Part shown: in pieces, positions 21,724 through 32,640 of the stretch | Layout: the number at the start of each line of letters is the position of its first letter | Numbering within the stretch: the stretch's first letter is position 1 | NCBI GenBank assembly: GCA_905116865.2 | Contig: CAJHNH020000691.1 | Coordinates: 642,001-706,000, forward strand | Length of the DNA: 64,000 nt | Reading direction: 5' to 3' | Source: Candidula unifasciata | Taxonomy: Eukaryota > Mollusca > Gastropoda > Stylommatophora > Geomitridae | Notes under the pieces: model-generated | Told to the model about the DNA's origin: nothing | The model's input: the letters and a program-made list of their open reading frames with translations, nothing else | The model's database searches: none | Translations under genes and position numbers: made by a program

Positions 21724-24700
21724 GTAGGTGCCACTGATAATATGGTCTGTAGATATGTTGTCTTGGTTCAGTTTGGTCTGTTGACTCCTGTCTTACCTCC
21801 AAGTAGGTACAACTGACAGCAAGGGTCTACAGAATGACAAGCAATGTTTCAGAGGGTAGTTAGCATCCTTTGGATATTTTCTCCAGGTCATGCTGGTGTG
21901 TTGAGAAATGAATAGGCAGACAGATTGGCTGAAACTGCACCACTTGGGGAATTGATACAGGATGTGCTAAATATGGTTGCGGCCTTTTGGGATCAAGTGA
22001 AAAATGTGGAAACAAAAACAGATCATCGCAGGCTGAAGAGAATGTTGCGGCAGGGAGTGACAAGAGGATCTGTCTGACACTGAACTCTCAGCCACATAAT
22101 AATAGGTTAAAAGTTAGTTGCGTAAACTTAACAGAACCAACACCAGCATTTTTTTGGCTGTTGGAGTTTTCTAGGCAGATTTTAATTTAACTAGTTTGCT
22201 ATTGCTTACTGAAAGGTCAGTTGTCTGTACCACTGTCAAAACCAACACAAGATGGTCTGCTGCCAAATTGCCTGCAGCTGGGATCGAACAGTTTATTCCT
22301 GGCATGATGAAGCGCGCTCGCAACACTGTGAGGTTAGGATTTTTTGGGGGGCCCCCGACAAACACAAAATCTCCATCCCTTACCGAGGAAAATACACAGG
22401 TGTTCCGCATGAGAGCCCAGCATTTTTACCATTCACCCATCCAAGTCTTGTTGTGAAGCAGAAAATGCTTGTTGTAAAAGTGAACGCCAGAGACTTCTTT
22501 AGTAAAGAAAGCAGATGGGAACCTGAATAGTTTACAATATCACATAATTTAGAGACCATGTTTATCATGTCACTTCACTTTCTATATTAATTTACATGGG
22601 ATTACTTTCATTCACAAAGTATGTTGAGGAAGGTGGAATCAGGTTTGATTCATATGGAATGGGTTGCATCAATCCAGAGGTCACAGGCAGTGCAAGTCAC
22701 ATAGACATTTTTTCCCAGGTCATGCAGGCGGTTTGTAGCCCAGTATCGTGGTTTTTGAGCTAAACGTGGTTTTCTGTGTTTGTCTTGTGCTTCTCAAGTT
22801 CTCTTTCTTGATCTTCCTCTCACCTTCCTCCCGGATGTTCTGCTGTAAAAAGTCTAATAAGCAGTTTGGCCTGGCTACATTCTCACTACATGGCCTGAAA
22901 CCATTTCATTCTTTGTCTGTCAATATAATCCTGACAGGGGATTACTTTCACCATTAACATCGGCAACATTTCTGATTACTTATCAGGTTGTTACATGGAG
23001 AAAGGCCATACTGGTGGGTGCATGAATCAGGAGTTGATAGCAGTGAGAGTCTTCTGCAGGTGCAGCAGTATGAAATCACTTGTGAAACTGGGCCTGGTAA
23101 GTACACACACTTCTCAAATGTCTCTTGATCCTTGTGTGGGTTCCAGACCCCATTATTGGGGTTGAGGGGAAGCTGGGTCAGAAAAAGTCTGGCTTCAGCA
23201 ATGCAGAAACTAAACAGCATGAAGAACCTCTGGCACAACACCTGCAAGTAAGTTCAAGGAAGAATTTTGAGATCATGCATCTTTCCTATGCCAATGTATG
23301 GATGTGGGTCATGGACTCTGGATCACTCATTGAAGAAAAACTCGGTGCTCTATAAGAAAACATGTTATACAAGGTGACATATTTGGAGTTTGCCAAAATT
23401 GGATGAGTTGGTCTGAAAAGCACAGATATCACAGCCTAGCTATAAACTACTATACAACAAGCCAACGACCCTTTTAGGGGTGAAAGCAGATGAAGAAGAT
23501 ATGCTTCTTTATATCTCTGGTAGTTTTTCCCCTGTAAATGGTTAATTAGACTCTTCATATCTCTGGTAGTTTTTCCCTTGTAAATGATTAATTAGACTCT
23601 TTATATCTCTGGTAGTTTTTCCCTTGTAAATGATTAATTAGACTCTTTATATCCCTCAGTTAGTCTCTTTCTCTTCTTCTTTGTGTTCACCTGCTGTAAA
23701 CTCCAGAGGAAAGTTCTGGTTGTTCATCCACTTCTGGACTTTAGTCTTATTCCATAACTTGAGTTTCAAATGCACATATATTTTGCAGATCTGGTTTATT
23801 TGTATGCATGCTGTTGGTTCTTCGCCTCTCAGACAGATGCACCCCCAACTTCAAAGGAAACACTCATAATTAGTCAGCTTTTATGACATGCTTGTTAAGG
23901 AAACAGTGGGTGTTTATCCCCCCCCCCCCCCCCCAATAGAACCGCAGAACCCACAAGAGGATGTAGTCTTTTCAAGTCTTTCTTTGTTTGTTTCACTTTG
24001 GAACAAATGTAGCCCGGTTGTAAGTGTTGCGGTAAGGAAGTCAGTTGATAATGTTTCAAATATTCTATTTCTGGGAATTATGATAGGCTTGCATTCATTG
24101 CCTGTTTGGGGTTCAACATTATCAAATTGGGCTCACCCCCTAGTTTGCTATGACTCCCCTATGTTCAGTTAACAATTTCCTTTTGTTGCTAACAGACATT
24201 GGGAGACTTTTCCGAGCCATAAACCAAGGGTATCTCAGAAAAAAAGCACAAGTTGGCAAGAGGGCAAAAATGGCCGTATACTGTTCTACATATGTGCCAG
24301 TCCTGACCTACGGATGTTGATCATGGGCAAGGACACTAGTTCATAGAAGCCAACTTCAGGTGTCACAAATGAGGTTTCCGAGAAAGGTGATCCAAATGAC
24401 AACAGTGGATAATGTTTGCAGCCAGACGATACATCATGATCTTGAAACCCAGACCTTACAAACTTGAGCAAATCCACCACCACAGCAGGAAGGAGATGCC
24501 AGGAACCTGGGAACCAGACCATCAGGATGACCCAGGGTTAACTTAAAAGACAACATTTGACTATCCCTAACTGGCAGAGGACTGAAATGGAGAAAAGCTA
24601 AAAATAAAATTGCTGCTGAAGAAGTCTGGAGAGCTCTCTCCGGCATAGAAGATGAGTGACTAAGTTTAAAAAAAAACAACCTAATAGACATATTAATGTA

Positions 24701-27700
24701 CACATTCTAATATTTTTCCAAGGTAGTCCTTCGGGACATGCTATGATCACCGGAGCTGTGTGGTACATCATGATATCAGATTTCCTCTACTACAAGAAAG
24801 TGACAAGGTAGGAACCTGTGATTGGTAGCAGAGTTAAATCTACAGTAGGGTTGTTCTCCATTTTCCCTCTCCATTATTTTCTACATTAACCCCATGCTGC
24901 GAAGTTGTCTATTTTTGGCAGCACTGTGTCATTGTTATGTGTATGCCTGTCATTTACTCCCTCCAGGCTGCTACCTGAACAGTCTGAGACCCTTAGAACA
25001 CAAGATCTCAGTCTGGATGGCAGACCAACTGGACCTGAAGGGTTGACACCGTAAGACTAAGAAGGGCTCAGTGCTGGTGGCAGACCAACAGGACCTGAAG
25101 GTTTGACACCGTAAGACTAAGAAGGGCTCAGTGCTGGTGGCAGATCAACAGGACCTGAAGGTTTGACACCGTAAGACTAAGAAGGGCTCAGTGCTGGTGG
25201 CAGACCAACTGAGCAAACCTGGATACCCTGTTCAGCCTCCAAAAAAGTTATAGTGAGGGCACCTTAAATGGACACACCAGCCTGGTTTAACTTGCAGTTC
25301 TGTCTGGGTAAGGATGATTGTTATGATGGTTATGTTTGTCTCATCTATCTAAGCTCCTCAACTTATAGTGGGTTAGCATGTCTTTGAGATAGCTGCCCTT
25401 GCTGAGGCTTTTACAATTTTGTTTATTTATATAGAACAGTATAGAATAATGGGGGTGTAGCTGCTGGTTATTCACCTGTGGATCCGAAGGTTGTGGGTTT
25501 AAATCCAAGTGGAGTCAGGCTTTGAAAAAAACACCTGGCTATCAAGTCGACCCGGCCTGAAATGGATACCAGATAAAGTCCTGGGAAGTAAAGACAGCCG
25601 GCATGATATTGATCATATCACCCACCGACTGCTGATTTGGTCGTAAAATATATGTCGAGCAACAGATGCCCCAGTACACATAAAGGTGTGGAAACATTTT
25701 CTTTTACACAATGACAGTCTATAACTCTTCTGGTAACAGTGAATGTGCTTTCAACAGCTTGTCCACAAAGGTGCTCTGCTGGTCCTGTTACTTCCTAGTC
25801 ATGTCTGCAATTGCTGTGTCTCGACTTTTCATTGCCACCCACTTCCCTCATCAGGTGGTGGCAGGGATACTCTCAGGTAAGGTGGTAAGTTTAGATATCT
25901 CTGTGTTGTTGGGCGTAAATTGAGATATGTAGTTTATGTTTAGGATTACAGATTGGTTGCGCTCATCCCGTTGTCAAAGTCAACACAAATGTGCTCTGCC
26001 TCCAAATCACCCACGGTTTACTTTCATAAATATGCAGCTGTGCTCATAATCCCTTACACTTTATCAGTTAAAAGCTGATCTTGCCAAGTCATGGAACAGA
26101 TAAAGTTGATGTGTTGAGGGTAGATAAAAAGGGCTTCTTTCCACGCTCACGCTCATGCCATGTTGGGCATATAGGGCTAGACCTAATTTTTTGTAATAGA
26201 CCAATCGGCACATGGTGGGTGATGTGGTTGGCATCCTCCTGGTCACCTTTACTTCCCAGGACTGTACCTGGTACCCACTTAAGGCTTAGTCTAGCCGCTA
26301 CACCCCGGCAGCTCCCAAGGGTAGATCAAGACTGCAGATATAGAAAGTGATGAAACCATCTGGTAATGCAGGAGTTTGTATAGTAGATTAAAACAAACGT
26401 AACTATTTTAACTTCTGTAGTTGTATGAATAATTTTAATTGATAGTAATTTGTATTTATTTTGCATTTGTATTTGTTTAACAATTTTTGTGGGCTTTTTA
26501 GCTTCTTTTTCTATATTCACTTAAAACTCATGTTGGCACATTGTTTTATGGTTTACAGCTAGATTGTGTTGTCTGCAACTTTCGGCCTAAAACATGTGAT
26601 TTCGGCCTATAACATGTGATTTCAGTAAACACTTATTTAGTGACCTCTTACATTATGCTTGTTCAGGGGCAGTGAGTATATGCTCAGCCCCCCCCCCCAT
26701 CTCAACATCCCCCCCCCCCCACATGACACATGAGGAAGAGCTTAGCTCAAACATTTATTCTTTCCTTTATAATTGTCTCGGCAGTTGCAGTGGTGTAGTG
26801 GCTGGATGCTCGCCTGCAGATCCGAAGGTTGTGGGTTCAGGTTCTGACAGAGTTGGACCCTTTTAAAGAAATGATCTAGGCTCCCAGGTCGATCCAGCTT
26901 TAAGTAAGTACCAGGCAGAGTCCTGGGAAGTACAGGCAGCCGGAATGATGTTTACCAAATCACCCACCGAATGCCGATTAGTCTTTAAAATATAGGTCTA
27001 GCCCTATATGCCTAGTATACCTGAAAGCATGGAAGAGGGCCCTTTGTATAGTTGTCTCTTTTAATAAAACTCATGAATGAACATTTTGTTGTCTTATTGA
27101 CAGGAATTGTGCTCGGGAAAATATTCAACTCCTTGTCCACGACTTCTTTAAAGTTTTCTCACCATGCTGCTGTGTGCATTGGCTTGACCGTCCTCACAGC
27201 TGTGACTTACCTGTTGGTCAGGTACCTGGGAAGTGACCCCATGTGGTCAGTCGCCAAGGCTGTCAAGTGGTGTGCTCGCAGGGAGTGGGTTCATCTGGAC
27301 ACCAGCGTGTTTTATTCCTTAATACGGGATGTATCCAGTTTGTTGGGTAAGTCTGTGAAGTTTTTGTTACATTTTCTGTTACTTTTATTACTGTTTTATG
27401 TAATTGACAGACTTTATTTTCAAAGGGTTAAGAAGTAACCCATCTTACATTCTGACTTCACTTCTTACATGCATTATTCCATTAATACATTATTTAACAG
27501 ATATTAATAAACATTTTGGCGTCCGCTGCGAGTCCGACTTGTAATTCCAACGTACCTTGATCGAAACCCACTGCTGACTGCATGGATTTTTATCATGGTA
27601 TGGGGCGTCACAGGTCAGCCCAGCCTTAAATGGGTACCAGGATGTATGTCCTGGGGAAGTAAAGACAGCCGGCGTGATGCTTACCACATTACCCATTTAG

Positions 27701-29799
27701 TGCCGATTGGTCTGCAAAAATATGGGTGCTCTTACCAAATACCCTGAAGGTGTGAAAAGGGATCTTTACTTTACTTTTAATAAACATTGTCGGCAACATC
27801 CAGGTCTTGATTACAAACACTGGAACATGCTCTAATTATACACATTTTTCTTCACAATAATAACAACTTATAATAAATCATAATAAATGTAGGGAAAATG
27901 TGCAATCAACTACTTTGCCTGAATTTACTGGATGTAACTGTGTGGTTTTTTTGGGGGGTGATTTTATTCTAAGCTATTGGAGATAATGTACTTTGGCACA
28001 AAGCTTTAGAACTTTAAGAAATACCTAACGTAAGTTGAGCTATGAGTACTTTATTGTGATAATTTGCTAGTTTATTCAGCCAAAATTGTGCAACTTAATA
28101 AAATAATTACTGGTACAGACAAACTAGAGGTAGGGGATCTAACTCTAATATTGAAATGCTCTAGCTCCAAAATTCAGGACTCCTGTAAGGTTAGTTCAGA
28201 AATTATCTTTCTAAAACAACATCTAATTTTGTTCCTTTAATTTTACAGTATTTTTTAAATTTATTCATAATTTTACAAGTTTGAACAGGTTTAGAACAAA
28301 ACAAATAATACATTAATGAACTGTTATGTATCAAGCACATGCTCACAAAATTTCAAGAAGATATTTTGATATTAAGTTAAGTCATTCATTACAAACAAAA
28401 TGGTAGGAACGCCCCCTTCGGGGCATATAGTCTGTAATGAAATAATAATAAAATTATTTCTCCCTGTGTGGCTTCTGGGGCCCTATTGTAGGGAAAAGAA
28501 AAACAGACCAGACCCACTGCCTACCCAAAAGAATGTCATAAGAGTCGTCTAAGTGGGAGCCTCCTTCATCGTCGGAGTGCATCTGCCTATGAGTTAAGGA
28601 ATCAACCAGCTGCATATAAATGAAACAGATCTGTAAAACAGATGCGCACACAACACTCGGGTTCTCTAGAAGAGGACAAACAATCAGAACTTTCTGCTGG
28701 AGTTTACAGCTGGTGAACATGAATGCAGAAGAAGAAAAAGTAAAAGAAGAAGAAGAAATAGTTTCGGCTTGTATGTATAGAAGTTATTGGTACTTTTGAT
28801 TTGTTATGAAAGATGGTTCCAAAGATGAGCTGTGGAGTATATTAAGCTTGTTTTGTAGAAGTCTATCATAGGTTTAGGGGCATGTTATATGTCTACTCAT
28901 TTGCTGTGTCTTCCATTATATTTAAACCATGGCCAGAGGTAATCTGGAGTATTATGTTAAATAAGTGAGATGAGAATCCCAACTCTTTGATGATCCACAG
29001 AAAGTAAACATGGACTAAACATTCAGAATCCCAACTCTTTGATGATCCACTGAAAGCAGACATGGACTAAACATTCAGAATCCCAACCCTTTGATGATCC
29101 ACAGAAAGTAAACATGAACTAAACATTCAGAATCCCAACTCTTTGATGATCCACTGAAAGCAGACATGGACTAAACATTCAGAATCCCAACCCTTTGATG
29201 ATCCACTGAAAGTAGACATGGACTAAACATTCAGAATACCAACTCATTGGTGATCCATTGAAAGTAGTCATGGACTATTATTCAGAATCCTAAATCTTTG
29301 ATGATCCACTAATAGTAGACATGGACTAAACATTCAGAATCCCAAATCTTTGATGACCATAGAAAGTAAATATGAGCTAAACATTCAGAATCCTAACCCT
29401 TTGATGATCCACAGAAAGTAAACATGGGCTAAACATTCAGAATCCTAACCCTTTGATGATCCACAGAAAGTAAACATGAACTAAACATTCAGAATCCCAA
29501 CCCTTTTATGATCCACTGAAAGTAGACATGGACTAAACATTCAGATGTTTTCTCTCTCTTCAGGTTTAGGCATTGCAGTTTGGCTACTTCCAGAACATGA
29601 GAAGAACTCTTTCAGCTTGATCGTGCGATGTCTTCATATAGCATCCGCCCTGGCTGTAACATCCTTGTCAGAAAATCTGAAACCTGGTCGAGAAAATCTC
29701 CACTTGTTTTATTTTTTAGGTTTTGTTAAGCATGTTGTAACCGTCTGTCTTGTAGTTGTTGTTGTACCGATGATGTCTAATATAGTTACCAGAGTATAG
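21566..29799 (+). CDS. G6PC3: Glucose-6-phosphatase, G6PC3-like (six exons; N-terminal exon missing)
   Basis: A multi-pass ER-membrane enzyme that hydrolyses glucose-6-phosphate to glucose and phosphate in the lumen, through a phosphohistidine intermediate. Exons 21566-21723, 22987-23096, 24723-24807, 25758-25876, 27104-27346 and 29564-29799 join in phase to give 316 residues and a stop (TAG at 29797). The acid-phosphatase signature is complete: K-x6-RP in [23 protein letters not shown], and [12 protein letters not shown] with the nucleophile histidine. YIGDPK, EWLN, CETGPGSPSGH and EWVHLD are closer to human G6PC3 than to G6PC1 (from memory of the families). The family is about 345-357 residues, so roughly 20-30 N-terminal residues are unaccounted for. 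The C-terminus (NIVTRV) has no KKxx signal. Family sure; paralogue assignment likely. Confidence 0.93.
21850..22085 (+). mobile_element. LINE RNase H fragment in intron
   Basis: Encodes '[29 protein letters not shown]', the C-terminal RNase H box of the I-like LINE also seen at 13600-13700, with stops. Confidence 0.65.
22100..22325 (-). mobile_element. SINE-A copy
   Basis: Reverse copy: 'agttagttgcgtaaacttaa', 'cagaaccaacaccagcattt', and the head side 'cctgcagctgggatcgaaca' to 'catgatgaagcgcgctcgca'. Confidence 0.8.
22595..22740 (+). mobile_element. LINE RNase H fragment in intron
   Basis: 'ttcacaaagtatgttgagga' to 'cccaggtcatgcaggcg' corresponds to the middle of the RNase H domain ('[11 protein letters not shown]...FPGHAGG'). 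It is degraded. Confidence 0.55.
22987..23096 (+). CDS. G6PC3: G6PC3-like exon with RPYWW motif
   Basis: 110 bp, acceptor 'acttatcag', donor 'gggcctg|gtaagt'. It contains [12 protein letters not shown], where R is the phosphate-binding arginine of the signature, and ends in CETGPG. As I recall, human G6PC exon 2 has the same length and boundaries, which supports the splice sites. Confidence 0.95.
23515..23655. repeat. 46-bp tandem repeat, three copies
   Basis: Three near-identical units ('ctctggtagtttttcccttg', 'taaatgattaattagactct') with a 46-bp period lie in the G6PC3 intron. Confidence 0.95.
23655..23955 (+). repeat. Repeat C copy
   Basis: A dispersed repeat recognised by 'ctggttgttcatccacttct', 'ctcagacagatgcaccccca', 'tagtcagcttttatgacatg', and a closing 'ccagaacccac'-type end. 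This copy carries a 17-base C-run at 23920. Other copies are at 28470, 32440, 38385, 54700, 55300 and 56680. Confidence 0.75.
24185..24660 (+). pseudogene. LINE reverse transcriptase C-terminal remnant
   Basis: Reads '[23 protein letters not shown]' then '[12 protein letters not shown]', matching the 'K..VY...V..LTYG.E.W' region that follows the polymerase in RTE/CR1-like LINEs. It contains stops and lies in the G6PC3 intron. Confidence 0.5.
24723..24807 (+). CDS. G6PC3: G6PC3-like exon with PSGH motif
   Basis: 85 bp, acceptor 'tttttccaag', donor 'gacaag|gtagga'. It starts by completing Gly and reads [16 protein letters not shown]. The histidine is the conserved catalytic residue that protonates the leaving group. 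It is about 21 bp shorter than the human equivalent as I recall, so the loop after the helix is about seven residues shorter. Confidence 0.95.
25010..25215. repeat. 60-bp tandem repeat
   Basis: Just over three units of a 60-bp sequence ('ggcagaccaacaggacctga', 'cgtaagactaagaagggctc'). Confidence 0.95.
25450..25710 (+). mobile_element. SINE-B copy
   Basis: Forward copy ('gtgtagctgctggttattca', 'gatccgaaggttgtgggttt' ... 'ggaaacattttcttttacac'). It ends about 50 bp before the next G6PC3 exon. Confidence 0.85.
25758..25876 (+). CDS. G6PC3: G6PC3-like exon with nucleophile histidine
   Basis: 119 bp, acceptor 'gctttcaacag', donor 'tctcag|gtaagg'. It encodes a membrane helix followed by [20 protein letters not shown]. 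The His in ATHFPHQ is the position phosphorylated during catalysis in the family. The intron position after LSG matches the human gene as I recall. Confidence 0.96.
26125..26315 (-). mobile_element. SINE-B copy
   Basis: Reverse copy with tail ('gttgggcatatagggctaga') and body. The spacer is deleted so the head is short ('ctagccgctacaccccggca'). Confidence 0.8.
26545..26710 (+). repeat. Repeat D fragment with C-runs
   Basis: 'tttacagctagattgtgttg', 'ttcggcctaaaacatgtgat' and 'gacctcttacattatgcttg' match repeat D at 30833-31195. Two C-runs follow at 26689 and 26711. Confidence 0.55.
26780..27045 (+). mobile_element. SINE-B copy
   Basis: Well-preserved forward copy: 'cagtggtgtagtggctggat', 'gttgtgggttcaggttctga', 'gtcgatccagctttaagtaa', 'ggtctagccctatatgccta'. 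Confidence 0.88.
27104..27346 (+). CDS. G6PC3: G6PC3-like exon, C-terminal membrane region
   Basis: 243 bp, acceptor 'ttattgacag', donor 'tgttgg|gtaagt'; phase 1 at both ends. It encodes [10 protein letters not shown], a hydrophobic helix, then [18 protein letters not shown], which aligns with the 'KWCE.PEW.H.D' stretch of vertebrate enzymes. An open frame continues past the donor but loses homology. Confidence 0.94.
27510..27775 (+). mobile_element. SINE-B variant with a different head
   Basis: Forward copy of the hybrid subfamily: head 'ttggcgtccgctgcgagtcc', 'accttgatcgaaacccactg', 'tcatggtatggggcgtcaca', then the usual SINE-B body and tail. Partner of 16533-16790. Confidence 0.75.
27780..28440. 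other. AT-rich intron sequence
   Basis: Nothing recognisable on either strand. It is intron between the last two G6PC3 exons. Confidence 0.5.
28455..28740 (-). repeat. Repeat C copy
   Basis: Reverse copy: 'gtgtggcttctggggcccta', 'agacccactgcctacccaaa', 'gtcggagtgcatctgcctat', 'cagctggtgaac'. Confidence 0.75.
28965..29545. repeat. 52-bp minisatellite abutting the last G6PC3 exon
   Basis: About eleven copies of a 52-bp unit ('cagaatcccaaccctttgat', 'gatccactgaaagtagacat', 'ggactaaacatt'). The last copy ends 18 bases before the final exon's acceptor AG, so the array includes the expected branch-point interval. Confidence 0.95.
29564..29799 (+). CDS. G6PC3: G6PC3-like last coding exon
   Basis: Acceptor 'ttttctctctcttcag'. 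It starts by completing Gly ([12 protein letters not shown]) and ends with NIVTRV and TAG at 29797. It contains two hydrophobic segments. This region is one exon with the preceding one in human G6PC genes as I recall, so an additional intron is present here. Confidence 0.9.
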
Positions 29800-30330
29800 T
29801 TTTAATTTTGTGTAAATGTTGAATAAGGTTATTATAATTTTTTTTCTCCCTCCTTGAACAAGATGAGGATTATTTTTTACCCCCTTCCTCTTTTCTTTCT
29901 CTGCTCCACCTTTCTCTGTTTAACTGCAAACACAGTCTGTACATGCCTGGTTGTATTCTCCATTATGTTACTTTTTTTATTTTAAATATCTACATACAGT
30001 CTTTTTTCTTGGCGATGTTTATTCAGTTTGCTTTCTGTGTGTGTGTCACAGTTAGAATATATTAATTCAGTATAGCCCATTCATCGCATTTACCTGGACT
30101 GTATGATCTCCCTCCTTCCTGCTCTGTTTCACACACATACACGCTCCCTTTTTTCTCCCACACACACATTAACTGTTATCTGTCACACTTACCATTATCT
30201 GTCATGGTGTGATGGAAAAGGGACCTTTATTATTGCATAATCAGATGGTTTAGCCACTTGCTGTTCAAGATTCTGATACTGTCAGTATGCGCTGTGTTCT
30301 AGCAGAGAAAGGTCAACTTGTAGGACTGTC
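29800..30330 (+). other. Probable 3' UTR and flank of the G6PC3-like gene
   Basis: T-rich and free of SINEs immediately after the stop codon. No canonical AATAAA was found close by; 'gaataagg' near 29820 is a weak variant. The 3' end cannot be fixed from sequence alone. Confidence 0.4.
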
Positions 30331-30389
30331 AAGGTGCTGATCCACACAGTACCTGCCATAGGTGTATATCATTGTTGTAGTATAGTAAA

Positions 30390-30622
30390 GGTCAGCTCTG
30401 TGGCTAAGTCGATGCAAATGCTTCGTAATGCCGGGAAGCCGGGTTCGATCTCAGCTGCGGGCCATGCGCCTTGCGTTGGTTTCGACAGGTGGTATCAAGA
30501 AAGCCGACCGTCCAGAAAACAATGGCAAACTACTGGACGTAAATTTGCCTAGAAAAACCATACATCAGCCAGGGGCTGTTGGGGTTGGTTCTGCAAGGTC
30601 CTGTAAAGGATACGCAACTAAC
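30390..30622 (+). mobile_element. SINE-A copy
   Basis: Head 'gtcagctctgtggctaagtc', B-box-like 'gggttcgatctcagctgcgg', 3' end 'tgttggggttggttctgcaa' to 'gatacgcaactaacc'. It is closely related to 63171-63385, sharing 'cagccaggggctg'. Confidence 0.88.
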
Positions 30623-30832
30623 CAAAAACCAAAAAAGTATAGTAAAGACCATGTGTTACTGGCCTAAGAGAAACACTAGACAGGAGGAATTAGCAGCAGC
30701 CGGTCAAAGGTAATTTGTTCTGTAGTGTAGTCTTCAGCAGAGTGATATGTCTTTTTATGTGCCTTAAATATTAAGGAGTAGCTGGCCCAATTGTTTTAGA
30801 TCCTAACATTTTAAAATAATCAGGTATACCTT

Positions 30833-31195
30833 CTTCTTCTGTTAATTTTGCCCTTTAAAGGGTGGTGAAAACCCTGTGGTTTACAGCTAGACTGTGTTAT
30901 CTTTTAACTTTCAGCCTAACACGTTCGGTTTTAGCAAAGCCCCAATTAGTCATCTTTTATGACATAATGTTAAGGCCCCTTCTACCCCCTACCCCAAATG
31001 AACCCTGTAACTAGTTCTTCTTCTGTTAAGGTTGCCCTTTAAAGGGTGGTGAAAACCCTGTGGTTTACAGCTAGACTGTGGTATCTTTTAACTTTCAGCC
31101 TAACACATTCAGTTTTAGCAAAGCCCCAGTTAGTAATCTTTTACGAAATAATGTTAAGGCCCCTTCTACCCCCTACCCCAAATGAACTCTGTAAC
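30833..31195 (+). repeat. Repeat D, tandem duplication
   Basis: Two copies of about 182 bp lie head to tail ('gccctttaaagggtggtgaa', 'tttacagctagactgtg', 'ccttctaccccctaccccaa'), nearly identical. Other copies of repeat D are at 45410 and 53050. Confidence 0.9.
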
Positions 31196-31295
31196 TAGTT
31201 TGGGGAAGGTGTTCACAGGAGTGTTTTCTGGCACAACATGGTACTGGCATCTTTTTTAAGGCATCATTTTTCAGCGCTGCTGTAACAGACACTCT

Positions 31296-31319
31296 TGGGG
31301 GGGGGGGGGGGGGGGGGGG
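31296..31319. repeat. Poly-G tract
   Basis: 22-24 consecutive G on the + strand. Confidence 0.97.
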
Positions 31320-31785
31320 CATACCGGCACTTTTTTCCGACACTTTATGGTGTGAGTACCGGCACCTGTTTAGAACAAAATCCCTGGGTATGCCAGGACA
31401 GTAACTACCCAAGAGAATCAAGTATATTATCAAAGCAAACACTAGTGTTATGTTATATGGTCTATTTTTGCTAGAGGATTATTCTAATTGTTATTGTGAA
31501 TTGTTTGTTAAATATTTAAACTATTTACCATACACAGAACATTTTGCCATATATTAATATTGAAACTGTTACCTAAATGTAAATGTTATGTTGTATGCTT
31601 GACTGCTTTCTGTTTTGCTGAAACAGAGGTCACCAGAGATCTTTTATTTGATTTTTATTGAAGGATTTTATCATTCTTGTGTCACAGTGTTTTTTTTTTA
31701 CTGCTGACTGCTCTCATTGTCTGGAGAGAATGGGACACTTGCTGGTTTTGATAATGTACTGAGGTTAGGGGCGAACGCAATACTT
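31320..31785. other. AT-rich sequence, nothing recognised
   Basis: No repeat or gene was identified. Confidence 0.4.
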
Positions 31786-32185
31786 AACTGGGGATTATCC
31801 AGAATCATTATCCATAAAGGTAAATTTTTTTACCTTTACAACGCTCAGCTAGGAACTAACCAGAATCATTATCTATAAAGGTAAAGGTTTTTTACCTTTA
31901 CAACACTCAGCTAGGAACTAACCAGAATCATTATCTATAAAGGTAAAGGTTTTTTACCTTTACAACACTCAGATGAGAATTATCAATATATCAATAAAGG
32001 TAAACGTTTTTTTTTAACCTTTACAACACTCAGCTGGAAATTATCCAGAATCATTAACCATAAAGGTAAAGGTTTTTTACCTTTACAACACTCAGCTGAA
32101 AATTATCCAGAATCATTATCCACAAAGGTAAAGTTTTTTTTACCTTTACAACACTCAGCTGGGAATTGTCCAGAATCAGTAGGCA
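31786..32185. repeat. 61-bp minisatellite with an internal hairpin in every unit
   Basis: About six and a half units with a period near 61 bp. Each contains 'aaaggtaaa', a short T-run, and 'tttaccttt', an inverted repeat of about 9-10 bp around a small loop, plus 'acaacactcagctgggaatt'. The hairpin arms are better kept between units than the linker. Confidence 0.93.
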
Positions 32186-32439
32186 GGTGCTCTAGAACTC
32201 ACAGCTCGGCTGTGAAAAGCTTTCATGCAGATTTTCTTTGCATACAGTGGGACAATTATGCAGATATATGCACTGATGGTGCAAAGGCAAGGATGGATAA
32301 CAGCGCTGAAGGTAATGCCAAAATTAAAGATAAGGCAAAGTTATGTAGTAGCAGCCATTGTGTTCTTCATAGACATGTGCCAGCCTATACAAAAAATTCC
32401 CTTTGAGCTTATGATACGGTTGAATGATGCCATACAAAA

Positions 32440-32640
32440 GTGTAAACTATTTAAAAGCACAACCACCAAGTGGGGGTTCCAGGGCCCCATTGTGGGGAAA
32501 ACAAGAATAGACCTACTGCCTGCCCGGTAAGCGTGTCGTAGAAGTCGACTAATTGGGGGCATCCTTCGAAGTCGGAGTACATCTGTCTGAGAGGCAAGGA
32601 ACCAAAAGTATCTACACATTTCTGTGGTCATCCTAGAGAC
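32440..32640 (-). repeat. Repeat C copy
   Basis: 'gtgggggttccagggcccca', 'aatagacctactgcctgccc', 'gtcggagtacatctgtctga'. Partial reverse copy. Confidence 0.7.

Noticed and set aside
27347..27438. Extension of the G6PC3 exon past 27346 to a stop at 27436
   Set aside because: A strong GTAAGT donor, matching phase with exon 29564, and resumed homology there show this is intron.
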